Below are positions 8,279-17,725 of a stretch of DNA of 64,000 nucleotides, piece after piece. Positions within the stretch are counted from its first letter, which is position 1, and each line of letters opens with the position of its first letter. The stretch is from Bog-473 sp963817735. GTDB lineage: Bacteria; Actinomycetota; Acidimicrobiia; Acidimicrobiales; RAAP-2. Below the pieces are notes generated by a model. The model saw only the letters and a program-made list of their open reading frames with translations, was not told the DNA's origin and did not search any database. Position numbers and translations under genes: made by a program. The DNA is taken from the NCBI GenBank assembly GCA_963817735.1, contig CAWFPP010000003.1, forward strand, positions 1 to 64,000, in the 5' to 3' direction.

Positions 8279-9211
8279 CTATTCTGAGCCGCTGCGCCGC
8301 GCCACGAGCGCGCGCGGCCGCCCGGCCAGGTCCGGCTCCGTCCGCACCTCGTCGTACCCCAGCTGTCGGGCCCATTCCTGCGCCGGGCCCGCCTGGGGCG
8401 GCGCCAGCTCGACGATCACGGCGCCGGGCCGGGCGAGCCACTGGCGGGCCTCGTCGAGCACGGCCTCCACGTCGGCCAGCCCGGCGGCGCCCTCCCGCCC
8501 GTGCCCCGCGACCAGGGCCTGCCGGGGCTCGCACCGGACCTCGGGGTCCAGCCCGGCCCACTCCTCTTCCGCCACGTAGGGCGGGTTCGACACCACCAGG
8601 TCGACCCGGCCCCGCACCTCTTCGGGCAGCGGGTCGAGCCAGCTCCCCTGGGCCAGCGCCACGGCGGGCAGGCGAGCGCCCGGCGGAGCGGCGGCGCGGC
8701 ATGCCGACAGGTTGGCCGCCGCCACCTCCAGCGCAGCCGCGCTGACGTCGGTGGCCCAGACCAGTTGCACCACTGCCGCACCGAGCTCGCCGGCCAGAGC
8801 CAGGGCGATGGCACCGCAGCCCGTCCCGGCATCGACGATCACCAGACCGGCGCGGGGACGAAGGTCCGACAACCGCCTCGCCTCGCCGAGCGCCACCTCC
8901 ACGACCTGTTCGGTCTCGGGGCGCGGAATCAGGACCCGAGGGTCGACGCGCAGCTCGAGCCCGCGGAAGGGCCAGTGACCGAAGACGTACTGCAGCGGCT
9001 CCCCCGCCGCCCGGCGGGCCGCCATCGCCCGTGCCGCCGTCACGGCTCCCGTCGGCACGACCGAGACCCGGGGCCCACCCCGACCGGCACCGAGCACCTC
9101 GTCGACGATGAAGCGCGCCTCATGCCGGGCGCCGCCCAGCACCGTCGCCAGCTCCTCCACGAGCGCCGCGGTGTCGACGGCGCCGGGCTCAGCCGCCGCC
9201 GGGGCCGTCAC
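8279..9211 (-). CDS. prmC: Release factor glutamine N5-methyltransferase PrmC
   Basis: A 310-aa SAM-dependent methyltransferase that methylates the Gln of the GGQ motif in release factors. The N-terminal helical domain (to about residue 95) is followed by the Rossmann fold: IVDAGTGCGAIALALA binds SAM and VVSNPPYVAEEEW contains the NPPY signature that holds the target glutamine. LIPRPETEQVVEVAL is the family linker. The GTG start at 9211 overlaps the prfA stop by 4 nt (GTGA), so the enzyme is translationally coupled to its substrate RF1, the usual arrangement. The longer open frame upstream is antisense noise. Length is slightly above the family norm of ~280 aa. Confidence 0.93.
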   Translation of the reverse strand: MTAPAAAEPGAVDTAALVEELATVLGGARHEARFIVDEVLGAGRGGPRVSVVPTGAVTAARAMAARRAAGEPLQYVFGHWPFRGLELRVDPRVLIPRPETEQVVEVALGEARRLSDLRPRAGLVIVDAGTGCGAIALALAGELGAAVVQLVWATDVSAAALEVAAANLSACRAAAPPGARLPAVALAQGSWLDPLPEEVRGRVDLVVSNPPYVAEEEWAGLDPEVRCEPRQALVAGHGREGAAGLADVEAVLDEARQWLARPGAVIVELAPPQAGPAQEWARQLGYDEVRTEPDLAGRPRALVARRSGSE

Positions 9212-10287
9212 CGGCCGTCGTCTTCGTCGCCCTCGAGCTGGCGCGCCCGCTTGTCCGCCATGAGCGCTTCCGTCAGCTCTGTGAGATCGCCCGCCAGCAC
9301 CTGGTCGAGCTTGAAGAGGTTCAGGTTGATGCGGTGGTCGGTGACGCGATTCTCCTTGAAGTTGTACGTGCGGATCTTGTCGGTGCGGTTCCCCGCCCCC
9401 ACCTGGCCGCGTCGCTGGGCCGAGATCTCTGCCGCCTGGCGCTCCTGCTCCGCCTTCAACAACCTGGCCCGCAGCACGACCATGGCCTTGGCCCGGTTCT
9501 GAATCTGGCTCTTCTCGTCCTGCATGGCCACCACGGTCCCGGTGGGAAGGTGCGTGATGCGCACAGCGGAGTCCGTTGTGTTGACCGACTGCCCGCCGGG
9601 GCCGGTGGAGCGGTACACGTCGATCTTGAGGTCGTTGGGGTCGATGTCGATCTCGACGTCCTCGGCCTCGGGGAGCACGGTCACCGTGGCGGTCGACGTG
9701 TGGATCCGCCCCTTGGCCTCTGTCACCGGCACCCGCTGCACGCGATGGGTGCCGGCCTCGTGCTCCAGGTGGATGTAGGCGTCGGGGCCCTTCACGAGGA
9801 AGACGGCCTCGTTGATGCCGTCCTTGTCCGACGCGTCCTCCGAGAGGATCTCCACCTTCCACTTCATGGCGGCGGCGTAGCGCAGGTACATGTCGTAGAG
9901 CACGCGGGCGAACAGGTTCGCCTCGTCGCCACCCACCGCGCCGCGGATCTCCATGATCACGTTGCGGCCCTCGTTGGGATCCTTCGGCAGCAGCAGCGTC
10001 TGCATGCGCTCCTCGAGGGACGCCACGGATGCCTCCGCCTCGTCGACCTCCTGGCGCACCAGCTCGCGCTCGTCGCCCGACGTGTCGGTCAGCATCTCGC
10101 GGGCGGCGCTCACGTCCTCGCGGGCGGCGCCCAGCTCGTGCCAGGTCCGGACGATCTCACCGAGCTCCTTGTGGCGCCGCGACAGGTCGCGCAGGCGATC
10201 TTGGTCCGAGAGCGTGGCCGGATCGGCCAGCTCCTTCTCCACGGCTTGGTACTCGGCTTCGAGCGCGGCCATCCGGTCGTCGAACAT
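9208..10287 (-). CDS. prfA: Peptide chain release factor 1 (RF1)
   Basis: A 359-aa class I release factor reading UAA and UAG. The N-terminal helical domain is followed by the codon-recognition loop RVQRVPVTEAKGRIHTS (tripeptide PVT at 187-189, matching the RF1-type P-x-T) and the peptidyl-hydrolase loop STGPGGQSVNTTDSA (GGQ at 231-233), which places it as RF1 rather than RF2 (SPF). MFDDRMAALEAEYQ at ATG 10287 is the normal RF1 start. It follows rpmE by 56 bp and is coupled to prmC by a 4-nt overlap. The gene is intact. Confidence 0.96.
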   Translation of the reverse strand: MFDDRMAALEAEYQAVEKELADPATLSDQDRLRDLSRRHKELGEIVRTWHELGAAREDVSAAREMLTDTSGDERELVRQEVDEAEASVASLEERMQTLLLPKDPNEGRNVIMEIRGAVGGDEANLFARVLYDMYLRYAAAMKWKVEILSEDASDKDGINEAVFLVKGPDAYIHLEHEAGTHRVQRVPVTEAKGRIHTSTATVTVLPEAEDVEIDIDPNDLKIDVYRSTGPGGQSVNTTDSAVRITHLPTGTVVAMQDEKSQIQNRAKAMVVLRARLLKAEQERQAAEISAQRRGQVGAGNRTDKIRTYNFKENRVTDHRINLNLFKLDQVLAGDLTELTEALMADKRARQLEGDEDDGR

Positions 10288-10343
10288 GGGGTTCTGGGAC
10301 TCTTCGTGAGGGCGGGACGCGGCCGAGGCCGGTCCCGGCCTGA

Positions 10344-10586
10344 TCAGTCCTGCTCGGCCGGAGCGGGCTTGGCCTTGGCCTTGCCCTTGCGCTCGCCGTA
10401 GCGGCGCTGGAAGCGCTCGACCCGGCCACCGGAGTCCACCAGCTTCTGCTTGCCGGTGAAGAAGGGGTGGCACTCGTTGCACAGCTCGACGTGGAGATCC
10501 GCCTTGGTGGAGTGGGTCACGAACGTGTTCCCGCACGAGCACTTGACCGTTGCGTCGACGTAGTCAGGGTGAATGTCGGTCTTCAT
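10344..10586 (-). CDS. rpmE: 50S ribosomal protein L31 (zinc-binding form)
   Basis: An 80-aa large-subunit ribosomal protein. MKTDIHPDYVDATVKCSCGNTF and VELCNECHPFFTGKQKLVD carry the C-x-C and C-x-x-C cysteine pairs of the zinc-containing (C+) L31, so this is the housekeeping form rather than the zinc-starvation paralogue. The tail is extended by a basic Lys/Ala stretch (RKGKAKAKPAPAEQD). It sits between rho and prfA, the common actinobacterial arrangement, 59 bp after the rho stop. Confidence 0.96.
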   Translation of the reverse strand: MKTDIHPDYVDATVKCSCGNTFVTHSTKADLHVELCNECHPFFTGKQKLVDSGGRVERFQRRYGERKGKAKAKPAPAEQD

Positions 10587-10645
10587 GGTGTCTCCAGTGT
10601 GGGGTGTGAGTCGGTCCAGTGTAGGGGTCGGGCGGACACCTGCGG

Positions 10646-12439
10646 TCAGGTGCCGGGGCCCTTGGCGATCTCCGCCAGGAATTCATCGTTGCTCGCCGTC
10701 GTGCGGATCTTGTCCATGAGCAGTTCCAGTCCGGCGGCGTCCTTGCCGTCGCTGGCCAGGGCGTTGAGCACCCGGCGCAACTTCCAGACCTGCTGCAGCT
10801 GGCCCCGCTCGAAGAGGAGCTCCTCGTGGCGGGTGGAGCTGGCGTTGACATCGATGGCCGGGTACAGCCGGCGCTCCGAGAGCCGCCGGTCGAGCCGCAG
10901 CTCCATGTTGCCGGTGCCCTTGAACTCCTCGAAGATGACCTCGTCCATCTTCGAGCCGGTCTCGACGAGCGCCGAGGCCAGGATGGTCAGCGAGCCGCCC
11001 TCCTCCACGTTGCGCGCCGCACCGAAGAACTTCTTGGGCGGGTAGAGCGCACCGGAGTCGACACCACCCGACATGATGCGGCCGGTAGCGGGAGCCGCGA
11101 GGTTGTAGGCCCGGGCCAGTCGCGTGATGCCGTCGAGGATGATGACGACGTCCCTGCCAATTTCGACGAGCCGCTTGGCCCGCTCGATCGCCAGCTCGGC
11201 GACCTGCGTGTGCTCGTCGGAGGGACGGTCGAAGGTTGAGGCGATCACCTCGCCCTTGACCGAGCGGCGCATGTCGGTGACCTCTTCGGGCCGCTCGTCG
11301 ACGAGCAGGACCATGAGGTGGACGTCGGGATTGTTGGCCTCAATGGAGTGGGCGATCTGCTTCATCACCGTCGTCTTGCCGGCCTTGGGCGGCGACACGA
11401 TCATGCCGCGCTGCCCCTTGCCGATCGGCGAGATCAGGTCCACGATCCGCGCCGTCAGGTTGTCCTTGTCGCCCGCGTCGGACATCTCGAGATTCAGCCG
11501 CGAGTCCGGGAAGAGCGGGGTCAGGTCCTCGAAGCGGGGCCGGTTGCGCGCCTCGTCGGGGTCCATCATGGAGACCTTGTCGATGCGCAGCAGCGCCGGG
11601 TACTTCTCGTTGTTCGAGGCCGGCCGGCAGGCGCCCTCGACGTAGTCACCGCGCCGCAACGCGAACTTCCGGGCCTGGCTGATGGAGACGTACACGTCCT
11701 TGGACGACGGGAGGTAGCCGTCGCAGCGCAGGAAGCCGTAGCCCTCGTCGCGCAGGTCGAGCATGCCGCTGACCTCGACCAGCTCGCCCGAGTACGGCTG
11801 CTCCTGGCCACCGCCCTGCAGCTCTCCGCCCTGACCGGGACGGTCACGACCGCGGCGGCGGCGACTGCGGCGGTTCCCGACGTCGCCGTCGTTCTGGTTG
11901 TTCTGGTTGTTCCGGCTCTGGTTGCCCTGGTTCCGGTTCTGGTTCCGGTTGCCTGGCTGGTTGTTCTGGCTGCCGTGACTCTGCTGCCCGTTCTGCCGGG
12001 GGGCCTGGCCCCCACCGTCGGCCAGCTCGGGCGGCTCGACGAACACGGCCGGTCCGGAATCGCCGTTGGTCGCCACCTCCGTCGTGGTGGACGTGGCCGG
12101 GTCATTGTGGGAAGCCGGGCCGTCGGCCGCTCCCGCGCCGTCGCCCTCACCGTCACCCGCCACGAAGGACGCCGTCTCGGTGGCTCCCCTGGCGGCCGCC
12201 GAGGCCCGCGAGCGCCGCGCCGGCTTCGTGCCGTTGGCCTCTGCCGCCCCGGCATCGCCGTTGCCGGCCGAGGACGCCGGACCAGAGGTCACGCCGGTGG
12301 CGTCGAGAATCTGGTCGATGATGTCGGCCTTTTTCGTCCGGGTCGTCGTCTTGAGCGACATGGCCTGGGCGATGGCACTGAGCTCGTCGCGCTCCTTGCC
12401 TTCGAGAACTGATCGTTCGAGCTGCTGTTCCGCAGTCAT
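10646..12439 (-). CDS. rho: Transcription termination factor Rho with N/Q-rich insert
   Basis: A 597-aa hexameric RNA-dependent ATPase that ends transcription. Domains: a Rho N-terminal helical domain (residues ~1-45, LSAIAQAMSL...KADIIDQIL), a long low-complexity insert (~50-215) rich in Ala/Gly and then Asn/Gln/Arg, the cold-shock-like RNA-binding domain (GELVEVSGMLDLRDEGYGF onward), and the RecA-type ATPase with Walker A SPPKAGKTT, VVIILDGITRLARAYN and the Q-loop/R-loop region. The start ATG 12439 (MTAEQQLERS) was chosen because AGAGGAG lies 6 nt upstream; the TTG five codons earlier lacks a site. Inserts of this kind are known in actinobacterial Rho and add RNA affinity; the Asn/Gln-rich core here is unusually strong. 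Confidence 0.96.
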   Translation of the reverse strand: MTAEQQLERSVLEGKERDELSAIAQAMSLKTTTRTKKADIIDQILDATGVTSGPASSAGNGDAGAAEANGTKPARRSRASAAARGATETASFVAGDGEGDGAGAADGPASHNDPATSTTTEVATNGDSGPAVFVEPPELADGGGQAPRQNGQQSHGSQNNQPGNRNQNRNQGNQSRNNQNNQNDGDVGNRRSRRRRGRDRPGQGGELQGGGQEQPYSGELVEVSGMLDLRDEGYGFLRCDGYLPSSKDVYVSISQARKFALRRGDYVEGACRPASNNEKYPALLRIDKVSMMDPDEARNRPRFEDLTPLFPDSRLNLEMSDAGDKDNLTARIVDLISPIGKGQRGMIVSPPKAGKTTVMKQIAHSIEANNPDVHLMVLLVDERPEEVTDMRRSVKGEVIASTFDRPSDEHTQVAELAIERAKRLVEIGRDVVIILDGITRLARAYNLAAPATGRIMSGGVDSGALYPPKKFFGAARNVEEGGSLTILASALVETGSKMDEVIFEEFKGTGNMELRLDRRLSERRLYPAIDVNASSTRHEELLFERGQLQQVWKLRRVLNALASDGKDAAGLELLMDKIRTTASNDEFLAEIAKGPGT

Positions 12440-12702
12440 CGGCTCCTCTTCCAAGAGGGTTATCGCCGGCCCGGGTTCGTCCGCGCGTGGCGAGGGAAAT
12501 ATCAGGGAGGAGAAGGGATTCGCGTGTGAATGCCTTCCCCCGGATCACCTCTGCGTGATGCTCTCCCGGGACCGCTTGTACCCGCGGAGAGCGCTAGGAA
12601 GCGCAGTGGGGATGGCTCCACTTTAGCGGGGAGCGGGGGGTCATGCCAACACACCCCCCTTTCCCGCAGGTCAGTGGTCCGGGCACCGCCCGGCAGCCTT
12701 CC
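12440..12702. other. Intergenic region between rho and thrC
   Basis: A 263-bp stretch separates the rho start (12439) from the thrC stop (12703). It should hold the rho promoter and leader on the minus strand. No coding potential on either strand was convincing. In many Actinobacteria thrB (homoserine kinase) lies here; it does not in this window. Confidence 0.5.
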
Positions 12703-13746
12703 CTACAAGGAGATCTCGGCCAGGACCGATTCGAGCTTGAGGTCGATCACCGAGGGGACCGAGATCGCCTTGATGGCCAGATCCGGGTCCTTGAGCCCGT
12801 GCCCGGTCAACACACACACCACGGTGGAGCCCTCGGGGACGCCATTCTTGAGCAACCCGGCCACCGAGGCCGACGATGCCGCCTCGCAGAAGACGGACTC
12901 CTGCTGGGCGAGAAAGGTGTACGCGTCCATGATCTCGTCGTCGGTGACGGCCGTGATCGACCCGCCGGACTCGGTGGCGGCGGCCGTGGCCGAGTACCAA
13001 CTGGCCGGGTTCCCGATGCGGATCGCGGTGGCGATCGTCTCGGGGTTCTCGACCGGGTGACCGAGCACGATGGGCGCCGCGCCGGCGGCCTGGAACCCCA
13101 TCATGCGAGGCAGCCTGGTCGCTCGACCGGCTTCCTTGTACTTGAGATAACCCCGCCAGTAGGCCGAAATATTCCCGGCGTTGCCCACGGGGATGCAGTG
13201 CACGTCAGGTGCGTCGCCCAGGACGTCGACGATCTCGAAGGCGCCCGTCATCTGCCCCTCGATCCGGTGCGGGTTCACCGAGTTCACGACGGTGATCGGC
13301 GCGTGGTTGGGCAGATCGCGCACAATGGTGAGGAGCTGGTCGAAGTTCCCGCGCACCTGCAGCACCTTGGCCCCGTGCATGAGCGCCTGCGCCAGCTTGC
13401 CCAGGGCGATGTGCCCGTCGGGGATCAGCACCACGCAGGCCAGGCCGGCCCGCGAGGCATAGGCCGCGGCCGAGGCTGACGTGTTGCCAGTCGATGCGCA
13501 CACGACCGCCTTGGCTCCCTCGTCCACCGCCATCGATATCGCCATCGTCATGCCCCGGTCCTTGAAGCTGCCGGTCGGGTTGGCCCCTTCGACCTTGAGC
13601 CACACGTGCGCGCCGACACGTTCGGACAGACGTGGGGCTGGCAACAGCGGCGTGCCGCCCTCCAGCAGGGTGACCACCGGGGTCTTCTCGGTGATGGGGA
13701 GGTAGGCCCGGTACTCCTCCATGACGCCGCGCCAGCCGGCGGTCAC
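12703..13746 (-). CDS. thrC: Threonine synthase
   Basis: A 347-aa PLP enzyme converting O-phosphohomoserine to threonine. The PLP lysine is K62 in EGANPTGSFKDRGMT; CASTGNTSASAAAYA is the phosphate/substrate loop, and IPVGNAGNISAYW supplies the glycine-rich PLP-phosphate site. Size matches the short actinobacterial ThrC class. GTG 13746 overlaps the hom stop by 4 nt (GTGA), so the two are translationally coupled. The next gene downstream is rho, after 263 bp; no homoserine kinase gene is present here, although ThrC needs its product. Confidence 0.95.
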   Translation of the reverse strand: MTAGWRGVMEEYRAYLPITEKTPVVTLLEGGTPLLPAPRLSERVGAHVWLKVEGANPTGSFKDRGMTMAISMAVDEGAKAVVCASTGNTSASAAAYASRAGLACVVLIPDGHIALGKLAQALMHGAKVLQVRGNFDQLLTIVRDLPNHAPITVVNSVNPHRIEGQMTGAFEIVDVLGDAPDVHCIPVGNAGNISAYWRGYLKYKEAGRATRLPRMMGFQAAGAAPIVLGHPVENPETIATAIRIGNPASWYSATAAATESGGSITAVTDDEIMDAYTFLAQQESVFCEAASSASVAGLLKNGVPEGSTVVCVLTGHGLKDPDLAIKAISVPSVIDLKLESVLAEISL

Positions 13747-15140
13747 GACGGGCTGCCGCCTTCGTCGTCGGCGGACTCCCCGATGACCCGGAGGACCCCG
13801 CTCACCCGGTCCACCGCCTGGTGCCGGCGCAGCTCGTCGATGGTGGCGAGCAGGTCACCCTCGCGGGCAACGTGAGTGAGGAAGATCAGCCGAGCCTCCG
13901 CGGCCAAGCCGACCTGCTCCATGGCCCGGATCGACACGCCGTGATCGCCGAAAATCCTGGCCACAGCCGCCAGCACGCCGGGACGATCGGCCACATCGAG
14001 GCTGAGATAGAAGGCCGAGTGCATGTCGTTCTGCGGGAACACTGTCGTGCTCGTGCGCTTGGGCGCCGGCGCGGGCGCGCCGGCGAGAAGGTTGCGCGAG
14101 GCGTCGACGAGGTCCCCGAGCATTGCGCTCGCCGTCGGCCCTCCCCCCGCGCCGCGCCCGTAGAGCATGAGCTCGCCGCTCACCGCTCCCTCCATGAAGA
14201 CCGCGTTGAACGCACCGCGCACCGCGGCCAGCGGGTGCGTCTTGGGCACCATGGCCGGGTGCACCCGCACCGACAGCTGTGGACCCCCGTCGATCAGCTC
14301 GGCGATGGCCAGGAGCTTGACGGAGTACCCGAGCCGGCTGGCGTAGGCGACGTCGGCCGCGCTGATCCCGCTGATGCCCTCGCGGTGCACGTCGGCGTCG
14401 ACCAGGTCGCTGCCGAACGCGAGTGCGGCCAGGATCGCCACCTTGGCCGCGGCGTCATGACCTTCGACGTCGGCCGTCGGGTCACGCTCGGCCATGCCGA
14501 GCTCCTGGGCCTCGCGCAGCACATCGTCGTAGCTGGCGCCCTCTTCCTCCATGCGGGTGAGGATGTAGTTCGTCGTGCCGTTGACGATGCCCATGACACG
14601 GACGATCTGCTCCCCGGCGAGTGATTCACGCAACGGGCGGATGACGGGAATGGCGCCCGCCACGGCCGCTTCGTACAACAGGTCGACACCGGCCGAGGCG
14701 GCGACTTCGGCCAGTTCGGCTCCGGCCACGGCCAGGAGGGCCTTGTTGGCGGTGACCACCGGCTTGCCGTTGCGCAGCGCCGCTTCGACCAGCTCGTGGG
14801 CGGGGTGCAGCCCCCCGATGACCTCCACGACGACATCGACGTCGGGACGCGCCACCAGTGCGGCGGCGTCCGTCCCGAGGAGATCGTCGGGGATGGCGGC
14901 CGGGCGGGGTCGGTCCCGGTTTGCGACGGCGATGGCGACGAGCTCCAGGCGGATGCCGGTGCGAGCAGCCACATCCTCGGATCGGGTCAGCAGGATCTCG
15001 GCCAGGGCGCCCCCGACGTTGCCGCAGCCGAGCAGACCCACGCGGACAGTCGGCGCCGCATGCGCGTGCGGGTGGGCGCGGCCGCTCGCTGCAGCGTTGG
15101 CCTGGTCGGCGGTCACCTCCAAACGGTACAGGCTGCCCAC
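13743..15140 (-). CDS. hom: Homoserine dehydrogenase with C-terminal ACT domain
   Basis: A 465-aa oxidoreductase making homoserine from aspartate semialdehyde. The NAD(P)-binding motif VRVGLLGCGNVGGALAEIL starts near residue 32; GKPVVTANKALL and IVNGTTNYILTRMEEEG are the conserved catalytic segments, with EAQELGMAERDPTADVEGHD after them. Residues ~375-455 (HSAFYLSLDVADRPGVLAAV) form an ACT domain, usually the site of threonine feedback inhibition. The start used is GTG 15140, preceded by an AGGGCAGG stretch; a GTG eight codons later is an alternative, leaving the Rossmann fold intact. Coupled to thrC by a 4-nt overlap. Confidence 0.94.
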   Translation of the reverse strand: MGSLYRLEVTADQANAAASGRAHPHAHAAPTVRVGLLGCGNVGGALAEILLTRSEDVAARTGIRLELVAIAVANRDRPRPAAIPDDLLGTDAAALVARPDVDVVVEVIGGLHPAHELVEAALRNGKPVVTANKALLAVAGAELAEVAASAGVDLLYEAAVAGAIPVIRPLRESLAGEQIVRVMGIVNGTTNYILTRMEEEGASYDDVLREAQELGMAERDPTADVEGHDAAAKVAILAALAFGSDLVDADVHREGISGISAADVAYASRLGYSVKLLAIAELIDGGPQLSVRVHPAMVPKTHPLAAVRGAFNAVFMEGAVSGELMLYGRGAGGGPTASAMLGDLVDASRNLLAGAPAPAPKRTSTTVFPQNDMHSAFYLSLDVADRPGVLAAVARIFGDHGVSIRAMEQVGLAAEARLIFLTHVAREGDLLATIDELRRHQAVDRVSGVLRVIGESADDEGGSPS

Positions 15141-15301
15141 GGGCCGACCTGCCCTTTCGGCCCGTTCGGCGGGTCATGTCGCACCGCCGTGCCCGCATGC
15201 TGGTGTCGTCGCGTCGAGTGGTGCTACCACCATGCCGGGCTGCAGGCTGGCTTCCTTGAGCATGCGTCCGCACCCGCGTCACACTGGGACCGGGAGGTGC
15301 C

Positions 15302-17722
15302 GTGTCGTTTCTCCGACTGATGCTCCGGGCCGGCGCACGGCAGCGCTGGCGCTCCTGGCTGGCGCTCACGGCGCTCACGGCCCTGGTGGTCGGCCTCGTC
15401 CTGGCGGGGGCGTCGACCGCCCGCCGGACGGCGACGGCGTTCCCCCGCTTTGATGCGGCGCACGGCTACGACGCCTTCTTCTACAGCATCAACCCGGTCC
15501 CACGGGCCGCCACGCTGCCGGAGGTGGCGTCGGTCACCCATGTCCTCACGCCGCTCAGCGGTCCCCCGTCGTGCTCCTGCCGTGCGATCAACGACAACAA
15601 CTTCTCCCTCCTCGCGGTCCCACCCGACAAGCTGACCCAGATGGTCAAGCTGGTGAGCGGGCGCTTGCCGAACCAGTCCGATCCGGACGAGGTCCTGGCC
15701 TCGTACACCCTGGAGCCGCTCGGGGTGCACGTCGGGAGCGTGCTGCGCGTCCCACTGGTGGCGTCGTCCCAGCGGGCGGCGATCCTGAGCAACGCCAACA
15801 TGACCCCCGCGGGGTCGGTCGTGACGCTGCACGTCGTCGGCATCTCGGCCGCCGAGATCGAACTCCCCTCGACGTCAGACCTCTACTCGTACGACATCTA
15901 CGTCACGAGTGCGTTTGCACGTAGGTACGACCCACGGACCGTCGTCCTCAGCGAGTACTTCTTCCGTTTGCGTCACGGTGCCGCCGGCCTGCCCGCCTTC
16001 GAGTCGCAGGCTCGCTCCCACGGAGGTCTCTCCCCCACCGACCTCGACGCGGTGGGGAACTCCATCGCCACCGCGATCGAGCCTCAGGCGGCCGGCTGGT
16101 GGATCCTCACGGGCCTCGCCGCGCTGGTCGGGGTCATCGTCTTGGCACAGGCGCTGGCCCGGCAGGCTGCCATGGAGGCAGAGGACTACCCCGCCCTAGG
16201 GGCGCTCGGCGCCACACGACGGCAGCTGTCCACGCTGACCATGGCCCGCACGCTCCTCGTCGCCCTCGCCGGTGCCGCGGGGGGCGTGCTCCTGGCGGCG
16301 TTGCTGTCGCTGTTCGTCCCCGTGGGCGAGGCGAGGCTCGCCGACCCGGCTCCGGGGTTCGACTTCGACGCGTTGCTATTCGTGGGTGGAGCGGCGGTCG
16401 CCGTCGCCGCGGCGCTGGCGCTGGGTCTCTGGCCCGCGGTCCGGACGTCGCGATCGGCCTCGCGGCGCGACCACGAACCGGTCGTGCGGTCGTCACGGGT
16501 CGTTGCGTTCGTGGCCTCGTCGGGCGCACCACCGAGCGCCGTCATCGGTATCCGCAATGCAATCGAACGAGGACGCGGCCGCACCGCCGTGCCGGTGAGC
16601 TCGGCCCTCGTCGGCGCGATTCTGGCGGTGACGGTGCTCTGTGCCACTGCGGTGTTCGGGGCGAGCCTGACCCACCTCATCGACACCCCCTCGCAGTACG
16701 GCCAGGCGTTCGATGCCTGGTTCTCGGTCAACGGCACGGGGTCGGTCGCGCAGGACGACAAGTTGGTCGACGACCTGGAACGACCCGGCATCGATGCGAT
16801 CCTCGCCGGCCTCGGCGGCGACGTGAGCGTCAACGGCCACGTGGTCGACGCCGTCGGGGGGCAGAGCCTACGAGGCCCGCTCCTCCTCACGACGATCAGC
16901 GGCCGGCCGCCGACGGCAGCCGACGAGGTCATGCTGGGCACCAAGACCTTGCGCCTGGTGGGCGCCCACGTGGGATCGACGGTACGGGTGGCCGAGACCG
17001 GGACATCCGCCGCCGGGGCGTCGAAGGCTCGCAATTTTCGGGTGGTGGGGACGACCGTTCTCCCGCCGGACTTCAACAACCAGGGACTCGGGACGGGCGC
17101 CGTCTTCACTCTCGACGGCCTGGCCGGGCGGTCGACGTGCCCGGGCGGTGCGGAAACTCGCGCCTGCTTCTCGACGTTGATGGTGCAGAGGGACGGCGCC
17201 TACCTCGTCCGCACCACTCCAGGGCCGCAGGGGGCGGCCGCACTGGCCGCCCTCGGTAGGGATTACCCGAGCCAGGTGAACTTCCCCCGGCCGCCCATCA
17301 ACCTCGTCAATTTCGGGGAGGCGGTCAACTTCCCACTCATCTTCGGGCTGATCGTCGTCCTGTTCGGGGTGGCGACCCTGCTCCACATGCTGCTCTAGAG
17401 CTTGCGGCTGCGGCGGAGGGAGATGGGACTGTTGAAGTCGCTGGGCTTCGTGCGCCGCCAGGTCGCGCTCTCGGTCTCCTGGCAGACCACGACCGTCGCT
17501 CTCATCGGGATCGTGCTGGGCGTCCCTCTGGGCATCGCCGGCGGCCGGCTGGTGTGGACCGCGTTCGCCTCGAACCTCGGGGTCGTCTCCATCCCCGTCG
17601 TCACGGTGTGGGTCATCGCCGCAGTCGTCGTGGGCACGCTGGTGGTCGCCAACCTCCTGGCAGTCGGGCCGGCGGTCGTCGCATCCCGTTCGAAGGCCGC
17701 CGCGCTGCTCAAGGCGGACTGA
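15302..17722 (+). pseudogene. FtsX/MacB-type ABC permease interrupted by an in-frame TAG
   Basis: An ~806-codon frame for a large ABC-exporter permease with two FtsX domains. It opens MSFLRLMLRAGARQRWRSW (membrane anchor helix), has large extracytoplasmic segments and helices such as WWILTGLAALVGVIVLAQAL and LLFVGGAAVAVAAALALGLW. The last FtsX domain is split: the frame reads VATLLHMLL, then TAG at 17396-17398, then continues in the same frame with LRRREMGLLKSLGFVRRQ to a normal terminal helix and TGA at 17722. The second part has no start signal of its own. This is a nonsense-disrupted gene, a suppressed stop, or a sequencing error. GTG 15302 has GGGAGG upstream. No ATPase gene is adjacent, so its partner lies elsewhere. 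Confidence 0.8.
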
Positions 17723-17725
17723 CCG

